Below, piece by piece: positions 28,702 to 38,787 of a stretch of DNA of 64,000 bases. Source of the stretch: Methylocystaceae bacterium (GTDB taxonomy: Bacteria; Pseudomonadota; Alphaproteobacteria; Rhodospirillales; Terasakiellaceae); NCBI GenBank assembly GCA_013373205.1, contig JABXIG010000020.1, positions 1 to 64,000 on the forward strand, read 5' to 3'. Made by a program: the position numbers and the translations under genes. Every line of letters begins with the position of its first letter. Within the stretch, counting starts at the first letter, position 1. The notes under the pieces are model-generated. The model was not told where the DNA came from, made no database searches, and saw nothing but the letters and a program-made list of their open reading frames with translations.

Positions 28702-28748
28702 AAAAACGCCTTTTTGTGCTTGGGAGGAGCAACAAAAAGGCGTTTTTT
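28702..28748 (+). terminator. rho-independent terminator
   Basis: aaaaacgcctttttgt...acaaaaaggcgtttttt. Confidence 0.88.
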
Positions 28749-28820
28749 CGTTTGGGGACGTCTGTTCCGGTATAAAGTCAGTTGGTAAAAGCAAAATTTG
28801 GGAGGTTTGCTTTTAGCCTA

Positions 28821-29006
28821 TTAAGACGAATGTGCCAGACCGGAACCACCGGACGCATTCGAATGGAAAAACTTGGAAACCCAAGACCCGATTTTAACAA
28901 ATACATTCCAAGCTTCTTCAGAACGCATGTGATGGGCCCGAACGATTGCAGCGTCGATCTCATCACGGGTAAGTGGCTCAGCTTCTAAAATCATGTATTT
29001 ATTCAT
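28821..29006 (-). CDS. small hypothetical protein (YjiS/DUF1127-like)
   Basis: AAIVRAHHMRSEEAWNVFVKIG; aggaga RBS upstream of ATG. Confidence 0.6.
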   Translation of the reverse strand: MNKYMILEAEPLTRDEIDAAIVRAHHMRSEEAWNVFVKIGSWVSKFFHSNASGGSGLAHSS

Positions 29007-29131
29007 GAGTCTGTCTCCTAAAATCTTTTCGGTGTGTTCCGATTGAAAAGAATATATGTTTTTTCCATTAAAATGATAATATGGTATTTTATCACATCAC
29101 TTGTGAATTTTAGGAAAAGGTCGTACCAGTT

Positions 29132-30049
29132 ATGAGCATTGAAAGCCAAATGTCCATTTTTGCTCAAGTGGTTAGGCATGGCAGTTTGTCTGGTGCAGCA
29201 CGGGTTTTACACCTCACGCCATCGGCCATCAGCAAACAATTAAGCGCTTTGGAAGACCGTTTGGGGGTACGATTGCTCAATCGCACGACCCGCAAGCTTA
29301 ATTTAACCGAGGCTGGCGCGCGATATCTTGAACATAGTCAACGCATCCTCAGTGAAATTGAAAATGCAGAAATCGAAGTTGGCGGCATGCGCGATACTCC
29401 GCGCGGCCTGTTACGTGTAAACGCACCTGTGGTTATGGGAGCACGCCAAATTTCCCCCCTACTCGTTGAGTTTCAGCAACGCTACCCAGAAATCCGCGTT
29501 GAGATGAATGTGTCGGACCGTCGAGTGGATTTGCTGGAAACAGGGGAAGATCTGGCCTTGCGAATCGGTGAAGAATTATATGATTCATCCATGATTGCGC
29601 GCAAAATCTGCAAATTGCGTCGTATTGTCTACGCATCGCCCAGCTATCTTGAAAAACATGGCGAACCCAAACATCCGGATGATCTGATTGACCATAATTG
29701 TATCTCCTATAACGAACCAGATTACTTGAACGACTGGCCTTTTATCAACTGCCCCGGACCCAAGTTTATCCGCGCCACAGGCAGCTTTATCAGTAACAAT
29801 GGCGAAGCCCATCACTATGCCGCACTACAAGGACTGGGCATCGCCCGATTAGCGACTCTTTTATGCGGAGAAAAGATCAAATCAGGCGAACTGGTGGAGA
29901 TTTTGCGTAACTATGAACCACCATCGAGAATCTTTTTTTGGGCCATTTATCCACAAAATCGCTATGTCGCGCCCAAATTACGTGTTTTTATAGATTACCT
30001 GCTGGAAAAGCTCAGCCCCATTCCACCATGGGACCAATATGACCAATGA
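29132..30049 (+). CDS. LysR family transcriptional regulator
   Basis: GSLSGAARVLHLTPSAISKQLSALEDRLGVRLLNRTTRKLNLTEAG. Confidence 0.95.
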   Translation: MSIESQMSIFAQVVRHGSLSGAARVLHLTPSAISKQLSALEDRLGVRLLNRTTRKLNLTEAGARYLEHSQRILSEIENAEIEVGGMRDTPRGLLRVNAPVVMGARQISPLLVEFQQRYPEIRVEMNVSDRRVDLLETGEDLALRIGEELYDSSMIARKICKLRRIVYASPSYLEKHGEPKHPDDLIDHNCISYNEPDYLNDWPFINCPGPKFIRATGSFISNNGEAHHYAALQGLGIARLATLLCGEKIKSGELVEILRNYEPPSRIFFWAIYPQNRYVAPKLRVFIDYLLEKLSPIPPWDQYDQ

Positions 30050-30720
30050 CCATTACGCAAACACCATCGCCCAATTTTGACGACCGCCCTGATGGCGTGC
30101 CTGTCGATATGCTGGTCCTGCACTACACAGGCATGAAAACCGGCGAGGAAGCGCTTGATCGTTTGTGTGATGAAAAAGCCAAAGTCAGCGCACATTATCT
30201 GGTGGAAACAGATGGCAAGGTCTTTCAACTGGTCGATGAAGAAAAGCGCGCCTGGCATGCCGGGGTCAGTTCTTGGCGCGGGCACACAGATGTAAACGCC
30301 CGTTCAATTGGCATTGAAATGGTCAATCCCGGTCATGAATGGGGCTATCGTACTTTTCCCGATGCGCAAATCGCACAAGTCATTAAACTATGTCAGACCA
30401 TTTTGTCACGTCACCCGATCCCCGCACGCAATGTCGTTGGACATAGCGATGTCGCCCCTGCTCGCAAAGAAGACCCGGGTGAACTCTTCCCTTGGGAACA
30501 ATTAGCCGCAGAAGGTGTGGGACTGTGGACAGCTGACTACAGCCCCTTAAAAGATGAAGACATCGAAGCCATGCTGCACCGTTTTGGCTATGACACCCGC
30601 GACTTAGGAACAAGCCTTATGGCCTTTGAAAGGCATTTCCATCGTCGCGCGCTTCACAATAGAGATATGGAAAAAACACAGCAAAGATTATGCGCTTTGC
30701 TTGACCTCATCGACAAATAG
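30046..30720 (+). CDS. ampD: N-acetylmuramoyl-L-alanine amidase, AmpD-like
   Basis: VLHYTGMKTG, SAHYLVETDGKVFQLVDEEKRAWHAGVSSWRG, GHSDVAPARKEDPGELFPW. Confidence 0.94.
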   Translation: MTITQTPSPNFDDRPDGVPVDMLVLHYTGMKTGEEALDRLCDEKAKVSAHYLVETDGKVFQLVDEEKRAWHAGVSSWRGHTDVNARSIGIEMVNPGHEWGYRTFPDAQIAQVIKLCQTILSRHPIPARNVVGHSDVAPARKEDPGELFPWEQLAAEGVGLWTADYSPLKDEDIEAMLHRFGYDTRDLGTSLMAFERHFHRRALHNRDMEKTQQRLCALLDLIDK

Positions 30721-30734
30721 CCTTAAGTCAAGCC

Positions 30735-31132
30735 CATCAGGTGGTTGGATGATCGCTGTCTGTTTGGTAACGAACAGTCGGAGGAAAGTCCGGGCTTCAT
30801 GGATATACGGTGCCGGATAACGTCCGGCGAGGGTGACCTTAGGGAAAGTGCCACAGAAAGCAAACCGCCACGCAAGCTTCGGCGTAACGCGTGGTAAGGA
30901 TGAAAGGGTGCGGTAAGAGCGCACCGCCCACCTAGCAATAGGAGGGGCACGGTAAACCCCACCGGAAGCAAGACCGAATAGGGATGGACGGCGGATTAAA
31001 CGGGCCGCAGATGCATATTCACATCACGCATCCGGGTGTGTCGCGCGAGGTGGCTGGCAACAGTCATCCCAGACGAATGATCATCTATGCTGTGCAAACA
31101 GCGGGACAGAACCCGGCTTACAGACCACCTGA
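30735..31132 (+). ncRNA. rnpB: RNase P RNA (type A)
   Basis: gaggaaagtccgggctt...gggaaagtgccacagaaa...acagaacccggcttacagaccacctga. Confidence 0.95.
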
Positions 31133-31153
31133 TTTTTCTTTTCCCTAAAGTGC

Positions 31154-31795
31154 TCAGCCTGTCGCCAACCAGATACCGACCCCAATCATCAACGTCCCGG
31201 CCACCCGGTTCATGGCTTTCACATTGCCGCTTTTTTCCAAGAAATGCCGCATGGAACGCCCGCCCCCTGCGTACAGACACAAACATAAAAACTCCACTGT
31301 CAGCAAAACCGTGACAAGGGCGATCAATTGTTGGGTCAAAGGACGGCTTGTATCAAGAAACGGGGGCAACAACGTAACAAAAAAGGCCCAGCCTTTTGGA
31401 TTGGCAATTGCAGTCACAAACCCTTGCAAGGCAAGGCCTGTGCGCGAAATATCTTTTTGCGGATGATCCCCTAACGAGATCGCCATACGCCCGCGTGAAC
31501 GCCACATCTGCACGCCAAGCCAAGCAAGATACGCCCCACCAATCCATTTAAAGGCGGTGAAAAAGGCCGGAAACTGCAACATGATCGTCGCCACCCCAAT
31601 AGCGGCACAAACAGCCACCAGCCCGACACCGACCAATTCCCCCCACATCATCCAAAAGGTCTTGCGCACCCCAATGGTCAGACCCAAAGTCAAAGACAAG
31701 GTCATACACATCCCCGGTGTGATGGAGATAAAAAAGGCCGTCGGTAAAAACAGGGCCAACAGGGTAAAATCGATCAACTCAGACCTCAAAATCAA
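31154..31795 (-). CDS. LysE family translocator
   Basis: FFISITPGMCMTLSLTLGLTIGVRKTFWMMWGE. Confidence 0.92.
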   Translation of the reverse strand: MILRSELIDFTLLALFLPTAFFISITPGMCMTLSLTLGLTIGVRKTFWMMWGELVGVGLVAVCAAIGVATIMLQFPAFFTAFKWIGGAYLAWLGVQMWRSRGRMAISLGDHPQKDISRTGLALQGFVTAIANPKGWAFFVTLLPPFLDTSRPLTQQLIALVTVLLTVEFLCLCLYAGGGRSMRHFLEKSGNVKAMNRVAGTLMIGVGIWLATG

Positions 31796-31967
31796 ACAAG
31801 TTACCCACGCTCATACCTTGAATTGTTGCGCAGACAAAGAAAAACTTGATCGCACGGTCAATAAAAAAAACGCCTATATGACAAGCTTGTCGCATTGTCT
31901 CACCAATAAGGGTGATGTGGCGCGTGCACACATCTCTTAATATATCTCCATTGTCAGGAGAGAGACC

Positions 31968-32144
31968 ATGTACACACAACCCCCTTTTCTATCCGCAATC
32001 CAAAAACATTGCACACAATGTTCCAAGGAATTTAAAACCTGTACGGCACCTTGTAACCTTATAGAAAACATGCTCGAAATTCTGGTGACCAACGCCCCGA
32101 AAGAGCACCGCGATCAGATTTATCGGGCCATTACGGTAAGTTAA
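31968..32144 (+). CDS. 58-aa Cys-rich protein, below the ORF-track cutoff
   Basis: manual translation MYTQPPFLSAIQKHCTQCSKEFKTCTAPCNLIENMLEILVTNAPKEHRDQIYRAITVS; aggagag RBS upstream. Confidence 0.55.
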   Translation: MYTQPPFLSAIQKHCTQCSKEFKTCTAPCNLIENMLEILVTNAPKEHRDQIYRAITVS

Positions 32145-32290
32145 GAATTTACGACATTTCGTGCACAAGTTATGTGCAATCGTTTATTCAACGACTGAAC
32201 GTTCCTGAGATTATTCTTCTCGGAAACGCTTTATGTCTTTTGTCATAACCATAAGCTCAACAAGGCCCCTGTTTCCACAGGGACACGATA

Positions 32291-32863
32291 TCAAAACGTC
32301 GCGGGACTACAGGCCGTCACCAGCTCGCACACGTCTTTGCCCGTGTTTCTGAAACGGTGTTCAAGGGAGCTATCGAAATAATAAGCCTCGCCCGCACGCA
32401 AAATCTTTTTCTTGCCCGCAACGGTGACTTCCAGCTCCCCGCGGATCACAACACCGCATTCTTCGCCTTCATGGGTCAGCATAACCCGGCCTGAATCTGT
32501 GCCCGGGGCGTATGTTTCGTGCAGCATCTGGATGGTGCGGTTTTTCACCTGTGCGCCAACCAGCTTGTAAGAAATACCTTCCTTACCGATTTCGAGCAGT
32601 TCATCTTTGCGAAAAAAGTGACTTTCACGTTTTTCCAGCTCAAAACTGAAAAATTCCGATAAATCCATGGGGATCCCGTCCAAAATCCGCTTCAAAGCCC
32701 CCACAGATGGATTGGCCCCCCCCGATTCAATCAGCGACAAGCTGGAGTGCGCCACCCCGACTTTTTGGGCCAACGCGCGTTGGGAAAGTCCGTGTTTTTC
32801 GCGTACGGTTTTCAGGCGTAACCCCACATCCAGATCATCCATTTTTATGAACCCCTTGTTCAA
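32291..32863 (-). CDS. XRE-family regulator with C-terminal cupin domain
   Basis: LKTVREKHGLSQRALAQKVGVAHSSLSLIESG; cupin GEECGVVIRGELEVTVAGKKKILRAGEAYYFDSSLEHRFRN. Confidence 0.93.
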   Translation of the reverse strand: MNKGFIKMDDLDVGLRLKTVREKHGLSQRALAQKVGVAHSSLSLIESGGANPSVGALKRILDGIPMDLSEFFSFELEKRESHFFRKDELLEIGKEGISYKLVGAQVKNRTIQMLHETYAPGTDSGRVMLTHEGEECGVVIRGELEVTVAGKKKILRAGEAYYFDSSLEHRFRNTGKDVCELVTACSPATF

Positions 32864-32997
32864 ACGTTCAATATTCTGAACAGTCTAGACATCATATCTA
32901 TAAATTTCAATTACTTAACAAACAAAAGAAACAGACTTGTTGTTAAATTGGAAACACATCACACTCCATACAGTTCAGACATGAGGATTATGCAAGA

Positions 32998-34305
32998 ATG
33001 ACAACTCGTCCCAACAATCTTGATAGCTATTGGATGCCTTTTACGGCCAATAAACAGTTTAAAAAAGACCCGCGTATGCTGGTTAGCGCCGATGGTATGT
33101 ATTATACCAGCGACGATGGCCGCCAGATCATGGATACAGCTGCAGGCCTTTGGTGTGTGAACGCAGGTCACAATCGCCCCAAAATCCGCGAAGCTGTCGC
33201 CAATCAAGTGGGAGAACTGGACTACTGCCCTTCGTTCCAGTTTGGTCATCCCAAAGCATTTGAACTTGCCAATCAAGTGGCCGAGTTGTTCCCCGAAGGC
33301 ATGAACCATGTCTTCTTTACCAATTCAGGGTCTGAATCGGTTGATACCGCCCTTAAAATCGCCCTTGCCTATCAACGCACCATCGGGCAAGGGACACGCA
33401 CCCGCCTGATCGGACGGGAACGTGGCTATCACGGCACGGGCTTTGGCGGCATTACAGTGGGCGGTTTGGTCAAAAACAGAATGTATTTTGGCAGCCTTTT
33501 AACAGGCGCCGACCATCTGCCCCACACCCATAACCTTGCAAAAAATGCCTTTAGTAAAGGCTGTCCGGAACATGGCGCAGAACTGGCGAACGAACTTGAA
33601 ACAATCGTTGCCTTGCATGATGCCAGCAATATTGCCGCCGTTATTGTGGAACCTATGGCCGGATCGACCGGGGTTCTCATGCCACCTAAAGGCTATTTGC
33701 AGAAACTGCGCGAAATTTGTACCAAGTACGGGATCTTGCTGATCTTTGATGAGGTCATTACTGCCTTTGGCCGTCTAGGCACTGCCACCGCATCTGACTA
33801 TTTTGGAGTTAAACCCGATATCATCACCTGCGCCAAAGGATTGACCAACGGGGTGGTCCCCATGGGCGGTGTTGTGGTTGCAGATTATATCTATGACACC
33901 ATGGTGGAAAAGGCCGACAGCCCGATTGAACTATTTCATGGCTACACCTATTCCGGCCATCCGATTGCGGCAGCAGCTGGTCTTGCTACGCTGGAAACCT
34001 ATCGCGAAGAAGGGTTGTTTGAGCGCGCAAACGATCTTGCCCCTTACTGGGAACACGCCCTGCATCAATTGAAAGATGAGAAAAACGTCATCGATATCCG
34101 CAACATCGGCCTTGTCGGTGCCATTGAACTTGAACCCATGGCGGGCAAGCGCGGCTATGATGCGATGGTTGAAGCCTATAAGCAGGGCCTGATGATCCGG
34201 GTAACTGGTGATATCCTTGCATTTTCCCCACCCTTCATCATCGAAAAGGGCGAAATAGACCAGATAATGGACACCATGCGTCGTGTTCTCAACACCATCG
34301 ACTAG
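32998..34305 (+). CDS. class III aminotransferase (omega-amino acid/beta-alanine:pyruvate type)
   Basis: [62 protein letters not shown]. Confidence 0.92.
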   Translation: MTTRPNNLDSYWMPFTANKQFKKDPRMLVSADGMYYTSDDGRQIMDTAAGLWCVNAGHNRPKIREAVANQVGELDYCPSFQFGHPKAFELANQVAELFPEGMNHVFFTNSGSESVDTALKIALAYQRTIGQGTRTRLIGRERGYHGTGFGGITVGGLVKNRMYFGSLLTGADHLPHTHNLAKNAFSKGCPEHGAELANELETIVALHDASNIAAVIVEPMAGSTGVLMPPKGYLQKLREICTKYGILLIFDEVITAFGRLGTATASDYFGVKPDIITCAKGLTNGVVPMGGVVVADYIYDTMVEKADSPIELFHGYTYSGHPIAAAAGLATLETYREEGLFERANDLAPYWEHALHQLKDEKNVIDIRNIGLVGAIELEPMAGKRGYDAMVEAYKQGLMIRVTGDILAFSPPFIIEKGEIDQIMDTMRRVLNTID

Positions 34306-34330
34306 AAAAGACACAAAGAAAGCAAAACAA

Positions 34331-35821
34331 ATGATCGGACATTTTATCAACGGTACCTTCTGTGAAGGTACTTCCGGCAACACTGCTGAAGTTTACAACC
34401 CAACTACAGGCAAAAAAACTAATAACGTTACACTCGCAAATAAAGAAGAGCTGGATACTGCTGTCGCTTCGGCGAAACAGGCTTTCCCCGCCTGGTCGAG
34501 CACACCGCCTTTGCGTCGCGCGCGCCTTCTCTTTAAGTTTAAAATGCTATTGGAAGATCGCATTGATGAACTGGCTGAAATTATTTCCAATGAACACGGC
34601 AAAGTCTTTTCAGATGCCAAGGGCGAAGTCACCCGCGGAATGGAAGTTGTCGAATTTGCCTGCGGCATTCCCCATCTTTTAAAAAGCGCCTTTACCGAAA
34701 ATGTCGGAACGGGTGTTGATAGCCACTCCATGCGACAAGCTCTCGGTGTCGTCGCGGGCATTACACCGTTTAACTTTCCAGCGATGGTGCCGATGTGGAT
34801 GTTCCCACTCGCTTTGGCCTGTGGCAATACATTTATCTTGAAACCAAGTGAACGCGACCCCTCCGCCGCCCTCTGGATGGCAAACCTTCTAAAAGAATGC
34901 GGCCTACCCGATGGTGTGTTTAACGTGCTTAACGGCGATAAAGAGGTCGTGAATGAATTGCTTGAACACCCAGATATCGCTGCAATCAGCTTTGTTGGAT
35001 CCACCCCCATTGCTGAACATATCTATAAAATAGGTACCGCGCATGGTAAACGGGTTCAAGCCCTTGGTGGGGCAAAGAACCATCTGGTTGTCATGCCCGA
35101 TGCCGATTTGGATCAAGTGTGTGATGCGTTAATGGGTGCGGCTTATGGATCGGCAGGGGAACGATGCATGGCCATTTCCGTTGCCGTCTGCGTCGGCGAT
35201 GACGTTGCGGATCGTTTAAATATAAAATTAAAAGATGCCCTGTCCAAACTAAAAATAGGACCTAGCCTAGACGAAACCTCCGAAATGGGTCCACTGGTAA
35301 CCAAAGACCACCTGAATAAGGTCAAAGGTTATGTTAACTTAGGGGTTGAAGAAGGCGCGGAGCTTTTGGTTGATGGCCGCACAGTCACCATAGACGGTCA
35401 TGAGGACGGTTTCTTTATGGGCGGCTGTCTGTTTGACCGGGTAACCCCGGAGATGCGTATCTATAAAGAAGAAATCTTTGGCCCTGTCCTCAGTGTTGTG
35501 CGTTGCCAGAGCTTTGATGAAGCGGTTGATTTAATCAATGCCCATGAATTTGCAAACGGGACGTGCATATTTACAAGAGATGGTGATGCTGCACGAACCT
35601 TTAGCAGCTTTATTCAGGTCGGTATGGTCGGTGTCAATGTCCCCATCCCCGTGCCCATGGCGTTTCATAGCTTCGGCGGCTGGAAACGATCTCTGTTTGG
35701 CGACCACTCGGTTCATGGGGAAGAAGGCATGCGTTTTTACACCCGACTTAAAACAGTCACGACCCGCTGGCCGACAGGAATTCGAAGCGGTGCTGATTTC
35801 ATTATGCCGACAATGAAGTAA
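34331..35821 (+). CDS. mmsA: CoA-acylating methylmalonate-semialdehyde dehydrogenase
   Basis: [48 protein letters not shown]. Confidence 0.94.
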   Translation: MIGHFINGTFCEGTSGNTAEVYNPTTGKKTNNVTLANKEELDTAVASAKQAFPAWSSTPPLRRARLLFKFKMLLEDRIDELAEIISNEHGKVFSDAKGEVTRGMEVVEFACGIPHLLKSAFTENVGTGVDSHSMRQALGVVAGITPFNFPAMVPMWMFPLALACGNTFILKPSERDPSAALWMANLLKECGLPDGVFNVLNGDKEVVNELLEHPDIAAISFVGSTPIAEHIYKIGTAHGKRVQALGGAKNHLVVMPDADLDQVCDALMGAAYGSAGERCMAISVAVCVGDDVADRLNIKLKDALSKLKIGPSLDETSEMGPLVTKDHLNKVKGYVNLGVEEGAELLVDGRTVTIDGHEDGFFMGGCLFDRVTPEMRIYKEEIFGPVLSVVRCQSFDEAVDLINAHEFANGTCIFTRDGDAARTFSSFIQVGMVGVNVPIPVPMAFHSFGGWKRSLFGDHSVHGEEGMRFYTRLKTVTTRWPTGIRSGADFIMPTMK

Positions 35822-35952
35822 CATCGACATCAAAAATACTACTTTAAGAATACATACATACTAATCTATCCCTTTCTGTTCATTTACTAAACAAGGTTTC
35901 TTGATCTTTCAGAAATATCCATTTAGGATTGTTTAGTTGTGGAAGGGATAGC

Positions 35953-36687
35953 ATGTATAGTTTAATTGCATACATATTGTGCTTGCTCGTTTTTGTAAGC
36001 ATTAATACAAAAACGGCCCAAGCTTCTGATGTGGCGATGGTCTATACGTCCTATTTTGCCCGCACAGTCGAAGATAATCCGGACCGTCCCGGTTTTGCCT
36101 ATGAACTGGTCACATCACTGTTCAAACAGGCGGGGTTAAAGGCAAAGATCGAACCTTTGCCATGGGCGCGTTCACAATATATGGCACAAAATACACCCGA
36201 AGCCCTGATTTTCCCTTTATCATGGACCCCAACACGGGATAGTAAATATTCTTGGAGCCTGCTCCTTTTCAAAAACCATACCCATTTCATCACCTATAAG
36301 CACCCCAAAATGGATGCTGAAATTGCCCGAAAACGAAGCATTGGCGTGCAATTAAAATCAAGCTGGGACAACTGGTTAACCGAACAAGGCTACGAAAATA
36401 TCTATCGTGTGCCCGGTGACGGCAGCAGCCTGATAAAATTATTACGCAACGACAGAATTGATGCTTGGTTTACAGATCAAATCATCGGCAATGGTGTCAC
36501 TGTTCCTCTCAAGGACCCGGGCTTTACCTACAGCGATCCGATCCAGACGTTTAACACCTATCTGGCCACGAATAAACAACAACCTTACCCCCATATGGAT
36601 AAACTGGTCAAGGCCTATAAAGAAATCCGCGCATCTGGCCGTCTGAATGAAATCTTTACTAAATACGACATTAGAAATCCCGATTAA
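35953..36687 (+). CDS. periplasmic solute-binding family 3-like protein
   Basis: signal peptide; RPGFAYELVTSLFKQAGLKAKIEPLPWARSQYM. Confidence 0.82.
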   Translation: MYSLIAYILCLLVFVSINTKTAQASDVAMVYTSYFARTVEDNPDRPGFAYELVTSLFKQAGLKAKIEPLPWARSQYMAQNTPEALIFPLSWTPTRDSKYSWSLLLFKNHTHFITYKHPKMDAEIARKRSIGVQLKSSWDNWLTEQGYENIYRVPGDGSSLIKLLRNDRIDAWFTDQIIGNGVTVPLKDPGFTYSDPIQTFNTYLATNKQQPYPHMDKLVKAYKEIRASGRLNEIFTKYDIRNPD

Positions 36688-36896
36688 GCTGTAAAAAAAA
36701 CAAATCGGTTCCCCAAAAGAAGACAATAAACGCAAAGTCATTGATCCTGCTTACTTTTTGTATACAGGCCCTAAAATTTGTCAAAATGCGGCATCTATAT
36801 ATAGATACTCTACAAACTTAGAACCCCATATATTGACACCCTCACTTGTCAAAACCCCTTGTGTTCTGCGGCATTCCCCATGATTTTGCGTTGACC

Positions 36897-36953
36897 TCCC
36901 ATCAAATCCCATGGTATCCCATACTATCCCATCGAATAATACGGGCATCCCAT
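36897..36953. promoter_or_regulatory. MraZ operator array (five TCCCAT/ATGGGA boxes)
   Basis: TCCCAT at 36897, 36907, 36917, 36927 (exact 10-bp period) and 36948. Confidence 0.75.
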
Positions 36954-37058
36954 CTCTTTGACAGAGGTGCGCCCAGACCGAATTGATTTTCTACAAATTT
37001 TGAGGTCAGTCTTCAATGGGTGTTGGTATGAACTTTTATTTTGTAGGCAAAAGCCACC

Positions 37059-37526
37059 ATGGCCCTGTTTGTCGGAAGGCATCTAAATAAAATAGATAAA
37101 AAGGGACGCACCAGTGTTCCCAAGCCCTTCCGCGCGTCTTTTGACGATCAGTCTTTTCGCGGGATGTATGCCTATCCTTCCTTTAAATTCCCCGCTATCG
37201 CCGCTTGTGGTGAAGAGTTCATGACCCTTTTGTCGGACAGCTTAACGGCTGAAACCGATTTCTTTTCCGATGACCAAGACGATCTGGCCACTGTCATTTT
37301 AGAAAATTCCACACAATTAAGCTTTGATGGCGAAGGTCGCGTGATTATCCCGCAAGATCTGCTGGATCATGCCGGAATTACGGATCAGGCCCTGTTTGTC
37401 GGGCGCGGGCGTGAAATGTTCATATGGGAACCTGCCGCCTATGAAGCCCATTCCAAAGCTGCCTTTGAACGCGCAAAAGCCACCAAACGCACCTTGAAGT
37501 TAAAAGTCACGGGGGATGAGACATGA
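37059..37526 (+). CDS. mraZ: transcriptional regulator MraZ
   Basis: first gene of dcw cluster; [30 protein letters not shown]. Confidence 0.94.
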   Translation: MALFVGRHLNKIDKKGRTSVPKPFRASFDDQSFRGMYAYPSFKFPAIAACGEEFMTLLSDSLTAETDFFSDDQDDLATVILENSTQLSFDGEGRVIIPQDLLDHAGITDQALFVGRGREMFIWEPAAYEAHSKAAFERAKATKRTLKLKVTGDET

Positions 37527-38464
37527 ACGGTCATATCCCGGTCCTTTTAGACGAAATCGTTGAAGCCATTAACCCGAAAGACGGGGATGTGGTTGTGGAC
37601 GGCACCTTCGGCGGTGGGGGCTATACCCAAGCGATTTTGGATAAAGCGCGTTGCCGTGTCATTGCCATCGACCGTGATCCGGACGCGATCCAGCGGGGAA
37701 AAAAGCTTTCCCAAGAACTGGATCAGCGACTGACAATGGTTGAGGGCTGCTATGGCGACATGGCGGCCCTTGTGAATCAAAAGGTGAACGCCGTCGTGTT
37801 GGATATAGGTGTATCTTCCTTCCAGATCGACGAAGCTGATCGTGGTTTTTCTTTCCGCGAAGATGGCCCGTTAGATATGCGCATGGCCCAAAGCGGGGAA
37901 AGCGCGGCTGACGTGGTCAACACCTATGGCGAAAAAGACTTGGCTGATATTATCTATAAATACGGCGAAGAACGTCATTCACGCCGTGTCGCCAAAGCGA
38001 TTGTTGAGGCACGAAAAGAAGAAGAAATTACGACCACAGGCCAATTGGCAAAGATCGTAAGATCCGTCGTCTGGCAAGCCAAGGACAAAATCGATCCTGC
38101 GACTCGTACTTTTCAAGGGTTGCGCATCTATGTAAATGATGAATTGGGGGAGTTGGAACGTGGACTTGAAGCCGCCGAGCAGATTCTAGAACCCGGTGGG
38201 CGCTTGGTGGTTGTAACATTCCATTCTTTAGAAGACCGGATCGTAAAGAAATTTATCAAGGATCGTTCCGGCAAGGTCGCACGCGGCAACCGTTATATGC
38301 CCGATGCGGGCGATGCGGGACCAGAACCCACCTTTAATGTCATCAACCGCAAGCCGATTGCACCAAGCGATGAAGAAAATCGCCGCAACCCGCGTGCTCG
38401 CTCCAGCAAATTGCGCGCAGCTTTGCGTACAGAGGCGCCAGCGCGCGCCGGAGGTGAGGCATGA
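37523..38464 (+). CDS. rsmH: 16S rRNA (cytosine1402-N4)-methyltransferase
   Basis: [41 protein letters not shown]. Confidence 0.97.
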   Translation: MNGHIPVLLDEIVEAINPKDGDVVVDGTFGGGGYTQAILDKARCRVIAIDRDPDAIQRGKKLSQELDQRLTMVEGCYGDMAALVNQKVNAVVLDIGVSSFQIDEADRGFSFREDGPLDMRMAQSGESAADVVNTYGEKDLADIIYKYGEERHSRRVAKAIVEARKEEEITTTGQLAKIVRSVVWQAKDKIDPATRTFQGLRIYVNDELGELERGLEAAEQILEPGGRLVVVTFHSLEDRIVKKFIKDRSGKVARGNRYMPDAGDAGPEPTFNVINRKPIAPSDEENRRNPRARSSKLRAALRTEAPARAGGEA

Positions 38465-38784
38465 CTCGTTTAACCATTGCCCTGACCGCTTTTCTGGCCC
38501 TTGCCCTCTCCATCGGGGTATTTCGTATCACTTATCAGGTGGACGAGCTAGAAAAAGAACTGCACAGCCTGAATAAAGAAATCCTCGATGAACAGGAAAC
38601 CATCCACATCCTGAAAGCTGAATGGAGCTACTTGAACGATCCCGCACGCCTTGAGTCTTTGGCGAAACGTTATCTGAACCTCGAAGAAATGAAGGGCGGT
38701 CAGTTAATCAATTTGGATCAGCTCGATAAAAAACTGCTCATCCCGCAAGACCCCAACACCAAACCTGCGAAGTTGGAGCAATAA
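38461..38784 (+). CDS. ftsL: cell division protein FtsL
   Basis: position in dcw; single TM plus coiled coil; [22 protein letters not shown]. Confidence 0.88.
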   Translation: MTRLTIALTAFLALALSIGVFRITYQVDELEKELHSLNKEILDEQETIHILKAEWSYLNDPARLESLAKRYLNLEEMKGGQLINLDQLDKKLLIPQDPNTKPAKLEQ

Positions 38785-38787
38785 ACC

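Noticed and set aside
30688-31314. Several ORFs of 64-96 aa on both strands
   Set aside because: They overlap rnpB and are explained by the structured RNA
36897-36953. Short regularly spaced repeats considered as a CRISPR remnant
   Set aside because: 6-bp units at 10-bp period directly upstream of mraZ fit MraZ operator boxes; no CRISPR-sized repeats or cas genes anywhere in the window
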